Shown here one piece after another: positions 7,801-10,539 of a DNA stretch of 10,539 nucleotides. Position 1 is the stretch's first letter. The number at the start of each line of letters is the position of its first letter. The notes below the pieces were generated by a model. The model worked only from the letters and a program-made list of their open reading frames with translations. It was not told the origin of the DNA and did not search any database. The position numbers were made by a program, and so were the translations under genes. Origin of the DNA: JBOGZD01 sp050697155 (GTDB lineage: Bacteria > Actinomycetota > Thermoleophilia > Solirubrobacterales > 70-9); the NCBI GenBank assembly GCA_050697155.1, contig JBOGZD010000097.1:1-10539 (forward strand). The letters are read 5' to 3'.

Positions 7801-8738
7801 ACGTGCTGCTCGTGCTGGAGAGCCTGACTGAGGGCGCGCTGCTGACGGCGGAGCCGGAGGCGCTCCCGGCGCTCGAGATCGTGCCGCCGGTGTTCGGCGG
7901 GCTCTCGGCCCTCATCGACCTCGGCGACGACGTCCACGAGGCGACCGACAATGACGACGTCGGGGAGGAGGTCGCGAACGACACCAACGCGATCCACGAC
8001 CAGGGCCACGCGCTCGGCGAGGACGTGGCCGAGCGCTACGCGGCGATCGCGACGACGATGCAGCACTTCGCCGAGGTCTTCGTCTCCGACTGGGGCAAGC
8101 TCCAGCAGGCGGCCCAGCACCTCCGCGGGGGCGGCATCTGGAGCCTGCCGAGCGATATCTCGGATCAGTCGAAGATGCTCCTCTCGATCGCGGTCTCGGC
8201 GAAGCGCGCCGCCTACGACGCGCTGCTTCCGATGGCGTTCACGCAGTGGGTGATCTCGCCGAGCGTCGAGACCATCAACCCGAGCGGGCCCGGGAACATC
8301 GACAACCCCAATCCGTACCGCTGCGTCGATGTCAACCACAAGCCAGGCGACGACGGTGACGGTTGGCATTTCCCGTTCCAACGCGTCTCGCGCTGGGCGC
8401 TCCACGCCGTGCCGTGGATCGGCGAGGAGCACCCCCAGATCGGCTCCAGTCCCCAGCCCGCGACGCCGTTCACCCTGCGGGGCCTGAAGAGCAAGGCGGA
8501 CGACATGGCGGCCGAGAAGTACGAGTTCTCGAACCGCCCGAAGTCGTACCGCGTCGGGCTCGACAAGGTCGGCACCACGGCGAACCAGAAGATCCTCGAA
8601 CCGGTGTTCACCCCTCCGAGCGTCAACGAGAAGGCGACGAACCCCAGCGGAGTCGGCGCCCGCAAGGACGAGATCTTCGGCAGCGGGGCCTGGCGCGCGG
8701 GGGAGAAGCCGGGGTTGAAGAAGCTCCAGTGCGCCTGA
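4878..8738 (+). CDS. Large exported multidomain protein (1286 aa) of unknown function
   Basis: I do not recognise a named family over the full length. From ATG 4878 the order is as follows. Residues 1-38 form a signal peptide: basic n-region ending RKRSR, hydrophobic core 15-31, likely cleavage after SAGA. Residues 41-125 and 145-218 are two related Ig-like modules sharing V(D/N)G.. and an L..G.(D/N)NLQIRV or RNTLEVLL ending. Residues 224-313 are PKD/K319-like (GAGPDREIGVGETVSLDG, then WRIVDAPAGS and TPDVPGTYEVRL). Residues 332-470 and 533-680 look like two copies of an alpha/beta module resembling ILEI/FAM3 (VQIGSQVWP and IKVGDQTYP; HIVIITGQ and QLVIIQDY). Residues 690-935 are Asn/Gly/Trp-rich and unassigned, with Cys at 816, 824, 831 and 902. 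Residues 936-1130 are helical around a hydrophobic stretch (972-1016). The tail ends KKLQCA. There is no sortase motif. It is probably secreted or wall-associated and translationally coupled to the next gene. Export is well supported; function is not known. Confidence 0.85.
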   Translation: MIASEALILRKRSRLVATACVLVLTSAALAAGPESAGATSAKILSPKDGAHVKRDAVVVRTRTKGKRFRAYVDGRNVTGRFMRTGARTRRAVLVRGRDFGPLDNNLQIRVGARFDSTNASVTFTHLERADVAAVKARRRRSSHPVPKVRARTERRLWESRVRVNGERVREGVDRHGDERGLSVELAAHHGLDYGRNTLEVLLLQRNGLYERHKRVVRIPRDQTLTGAGPDREIGVGETVSLDGTPTRPPVAGRDVEYRWRIVDAPAGSEARLDAPTSVTPSLTPDVPGTYEVRLTADAQGAASPGVDEVSVTAPENDDPMGMPIQTITAEGAVQIGSQVWPRCGRWVQVIYLHADTLMADTNYKNKKPRGCGPGAKAYGIREADRLLSDVENARNHIVIITGQAQTPPNVGDLLPANVALLLGTAIEEIGGTTDTRGMTKQGAANLANGQFSVIGNRTLTEGHAEQNFIITQAPVQNPTTPGFPSGPGAPGSLNGFMQKVLGANYEYVSTEYYEIDTKYTPTLGAPPSDTTNTIKVGDQTYPAGAMAPGEVGIQFLVLDPSGDRDLAMRENSSWRILQANGEPDQGGIQQLAIKLDRWVRTNTAPGSSQLVIIQDYGHHFGFAGPGQKSTDWVSDQLPETTGSQTEVVWDGGTYSLKPDNLFASWNARHVDQTGHGTVAGGIGMLAGPEGHDAVANYRMPYFDPSVHNGNGGWVSNDSPGMTVVASTNRYQASSTFFQGQRYNGHQQDPQVGTGRVTGILRRNEQSQWELSSSGFAPGYPGLVTSNDQNFDHNLWNSFNPKALWDLVFGQPTPWPCTPANPRPCPAPSVQCPTQVTSAGPSQMRNAMIYLTQKYQPDKGSGFADIRQLYHTAFNSSWKPGNLPSYPGDGNGFSREVFEALRCQISHEFDLISDVSTGITGPQGWQEFLTHPVQAGPTKESLIENVADKIQHDLEAVYSKVKTQETETNGAEISSNVLLVLESLTEGALLTAEPEALPALEIVPPVFGGLSALIDLGDDVHEATDNDDVGEEVANDTNAIHDQGHALGEDVAERYAAIATTMQHFAEVFVSDWGKLQQAAQHLRGGGIWSLPSDISDQSKMLLSIAVSAKRAAYDALLPMAFTQWVISPSVETINPSGPGNIDNPNPYRCVDVNHKPGDDGDGWHFPFQRVSRWALHAVPWIGEEHPQIGSSPQPATPFTLRGLKSKADDMAAEKYEFSNRPKSYRVGLDKVGTTANQKILEPVFTPPSVNEKATNPSGVGARKDEIFGSGAWRAGEKPGLKKLQCA

Positions 8739-10539
8739 CGAAGTGCTGCATCGCGCTCGCCCTCGCCGTGCTGCCGGCTCCCGCAGGCGCGCGGGCCGCA
8801 TGGAACCAGCCGGTCGGCGGCGAGCAGCCGCTCAACCGCGCCGCCGCCGACCCGGCTTCCCACGCCAGCCTCGCCGCGGTCGGCGCGACGCCCTGGGTCG
8901 CCTGGGTCGAGGACCACGACAACGGCGAGGTCCGGGCCGCGCGGCTGAAGGCCGACGGCAGCGGGTGGGACCGCGCGCCGGACACGGCGAACCCGATCAA
9001 CCGGTCCGAGGCCGGCGACGCCGAGCTGCCCAGCATCACCGCCCACGGCGGCGTTCCCTGCGTCGCCTGGGACGAGTTCGACGGCGTCAACACCGAGGTT
9101 CGCGTCGCCTGCCGCAACGGGGATGACTGGGAGAGGGTCGCCGACTCGGCGAGCCCGATCAACTTCGACGCCGGGCAGGACGGCTCCGACCCCAGCCTCG
9201 CCTCGTTCAACGGCACCCTCTACGTCGCCTGGTCGGAGCTCAACTCGAGCAACGTCTCGCAGATCCACGTCGCCCGCCAGAACGGGAACGCCTGGGAGAA
9301 GGTGCCGGCGAGCTCGCTCAACCGCAACGTGACCCACAACGCGCACAACCCGAGCCTCGCCGTCGTTGGCACCCAGCTCCATGTCGCCTGGAACGAGAAC
9401 GACGGCACCAGCAACAAGATCAGGGTCTCGAGGTTCAACGGCAGCGGCTGGGACCCGGTCGCCGACACCACGGGCGGGCTGAACCAAAACCCCGCGATGA
9501 ACGCCGCCGACCCGAGCCTCGCGGACATCGGCGGCATTCCGCACGTCGCCTGGAGCGAGATCGATGGCGACGGCCACCGGCAGATCAGGGTGGCGAAGCT
9601 GGAGGGCGGGACCGCGTGGGTCAAGGTAGGCCAGGACGACAACCCGACCAGCCCCATCAACAAGAGCTTCAACCACGACGCCGAGCACCCGAGCCTCGCC
9701 GGGATCGGGTCGCCGGCGCGGCCCTACGTCGCCTGGACGGAGGTGGACGCAAACGGCGTCAGTCAGGTGCGAGTGGCGCAGCTCAAGGCCTCGGGCACGG
9801 GCTGGGAGCGGGTGGCCGACTCCGCGAGCCCGATCAACCACGCGAGCCAGGAGAGCGCGGCGAACGCAAGCCTCGCGGCGGTCGGCGGGGTCCCGTGGGT
9901 CGCCTGGACCGAGCGCGATCCCGACTCGACCACCCAGAACCGGATCGACCAGGCACGGGTGACCCGCCTGGAGCCGAGCTTCGCCGGTGCCTCGGCGACG
10001 GACGTTGCCCAGACCGGGGCTACGCTCACCGTCGAGGCGACCACCTACGGACTGCCGTACCCGATCGGGTTCGCCTACGGCCCGTCGCTCGGCCAGTCGA
10101 CGACGCCCCAGCCGGCGCCCACCGGGCAGGGTGACACGGTGACGTTCAGCCAGCCGGTCACGGGCCTCACCGCCGCCACCGAGTACCAGTTCCGTCCCTT
10201 CGCGACCGCGGGCACCGCGTCGCCGCCCGTCCTCGGGCAGACGGCGTCGTTCACGACCGCGTCGCCGCCGCCGACGTGCACCCCGGTCTCAAAGACGACG
10301 GCGCACGAGACGGCGGTCAACCTGACCCTCCAGTGCGCCGGCCAGGGCACGCTGGCCTACGAGGTGGTCTCCGGGCCGGCCCACGGCCAGCTCTCGGGCC
10401 TCGACTCGGCCGCGGGCACGGTCACCTACACCCCGAACGCCGCCTTCAGCGGCCAGGACTCGTTCACCTACCGGGCCACGAACACCGGCGGCGCCTCGAA
10501 CACCGCCACCGTGACGATCGAGGTCACCCCGCCGCCGCC
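8729..10539 (+). CDS. Exported beta-propeller protein with FN3-like and cadherin-like modules (3' end outside window)
   Basis: The frame is open from GTG 8729 to the window edge (603 complete codons). GTG 8729 is chosen because MRLTK, a hydrophobic core (CCIALALAVLPAPA) and GARA before AWNQ form a textbook signal peptide; a later start would destroy it. The start overlaps the preceding gene by 10 bases, indicating translational coupling. Residues 25-414 hold seven repeats of the type PSLA.(V/I)GG.P.VAW.E.D....IRVA....G.GW, consistent with a seven-bladed beta-propeller used for binding. Residues 415-511 are FN3-like, with GLTAATEYQFRPFATAG near the end. Residues 517-600 match tandem cadherin-like/Big_9 modules (VTYTPNAAFSGQDSFTYRA), with C517 and C536 able to form a disulfide. 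A proline run at the very end suggests a linker to further modules. It probably acts outside the cell, binding a glycan, a surface or the neighbouring exported protein. The ligand is unknown. Confidence 0.88.
   Translation, partial: MRLTKCCIALALAVLPAPAGARAAWNQPVGGEQPLNRAAADPASHASLAAVGATPWVAWVEDHDNGEVRAARLKADGSGWDRAPDTANPINRSEAGDAELPSITAHGGVPCVAWDEFDGVNTEVRVACRNGDDWERVADSASPINFDAGQDGSDPSLASFNGTLYVAWSELNSSNVSQIHVARQNGNAWEKVPASSLNRNVTHNAHNPSLAVVGTQLHVAWNENDGTSNKIRVSRFNGSGWDPVADTTGGLNQNPAMNAADPSLADIGGIPHVAWSEIDGDGHRQIRVAKLEGGTAWVKVGQDDNPTSPINKSFNHDAEHPSLAGIGSPARPYVAWTEVDANGVSQVRVAQLKASGTGWERVADSASPINHASQESAANASLAAVGGVPWVAWTERDPDSTTQNRIDQARVTRLEPSFAGASATDVAQTGATLTVEATTYGLPYPIGFAYGPSLGQSTTPQPAPTGQGDTVTFSQPVTGLTAATEYQFRPFATAGTASPPVLGQTASFTTASPPPTCTPVSKTTAHETAVNLTLQCAGQGTLAYEVVSGPAHGQLSGLDSAAGTVTYTPNAAFSGQDSFTYRATNTGGASNTATVTIEVTPPP
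8801..9970 (+). repeat. Seven in-frame propeller repeats with circular closure
   Basis: Repeat starts, at the PSLA-like segment, fall at protein residues 46, 101, 155, 208, 262, 321 and 380 of the gene starting at 8729. This gives units of 53-59 residues (about 160-180 bases). Each contains VAW about ten residues in, at 57-59, 112-114, 166-168, 219-221, 273-275, 334-336 and 391-393. Repeats 1-6 end in a variable segment of the type GWE.VADS.SPIN. The seventh stops before it. The missing piece is present instead as WNQPVGGEQPLN (residues 25-36) directly after the signal peptide. The repeats are diverged protein repeats, not direct DNA repeats. Confidence 0.8.

Noticed and set aside
7029..8801. 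Minus-strand open frame of 590 codons antisense to the large exported protein
   Set aside because: Same antisense effect; composition is Arg/Leu/Val/Asp-skewed, and the opposite frame has clear signal peptide, domain and codon-use support.
8213..9841. Minus-strand open frame of 542 codons antisense to the propeller gene
   Set aside because: Its apparent internal repeats mirror the propeller repeats on the other strand; it crosses two real genes and has no recognisable domain.
8801..9970. Regularly spaced similarity suggesting a CRISPR or tandem DNA repeat
   Set aside because: The periodicity of about 160-180 bases is at protein level, with diverged DNA and an intact reading frame; it encodes propeller blades.

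Overview
The base composition is very GC-rich, with G or C at nearly every third codon position. Together with a giant LuxR-type ATPase regulator, a 14-helix MFS pump and secreted proteins built from bacterial Ig-like modules and proline linkers, this points to a high-GC Gram-positive actinobacterium. A soil lineage such as Thermoleophilia/Solirubrobacterales is plausible, but that placement is inference. I see no rRNA, tRNA, CRISPR array, insertion sequence or phage gene.

Layout. Positions 1-93 hold the last 30 codons of an unidentified + strand gene. Positions 94-303 form a leader region with one hairpin and a purine-rich Shine-Dalgarno sequence. An MFS drug:H+ antiporter-like gene (304-1680 +, possibly starting at a CTG at 286) runs convergently into a large LAL-type regulator (1682-4483 -), with one base between the two stop codons. 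The regulator is divergent from a + strand unit of three genes across a 150-bp promoter region (4484-4633) that carries an 11-bp palindrome.

The + strand unit contains three genes. The first is a small 66-residue cytosolic-looking protein (4634-4834). The second is a 1286-residue exported multidomain protein (best start 4878, end 8738). The third is a second exported protein that starts at a GTG at 8729, overlaps the previous gene by 10 bases, and runs off the window's end. The packing (gaps of 43 and -10 bases) suggests co-transcription and translational coupling.

The most interesting part is this exported pair. The 1286-residue protein has a signal peptide, two related Ig-like modules, a PKD/K319-like module, two tandem copies of an alpha/beta module that resembles the ILEI/FAM3 fold by pattern, an unrecognised middle, a helix-hydrophobic-helix region and a C-terminal tail. 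The downstream protein has a signal peptide followed by seven repeats of 53-59 residues. The last repeat lacks its closing strand, and the N-terminus just after the signal peptide supplies it: the arrangement of a seven-bladed beta-propeller with Velcro closure. An FN3-like module and a cadherin-like/Big_9-type module follow. The working picture is a LAL-controlled, secreted or surface-displayed two-protein system in which the propeller protein may be a binding partner of the large protein. Only the architecture is visible in the sequence; the function is inference.
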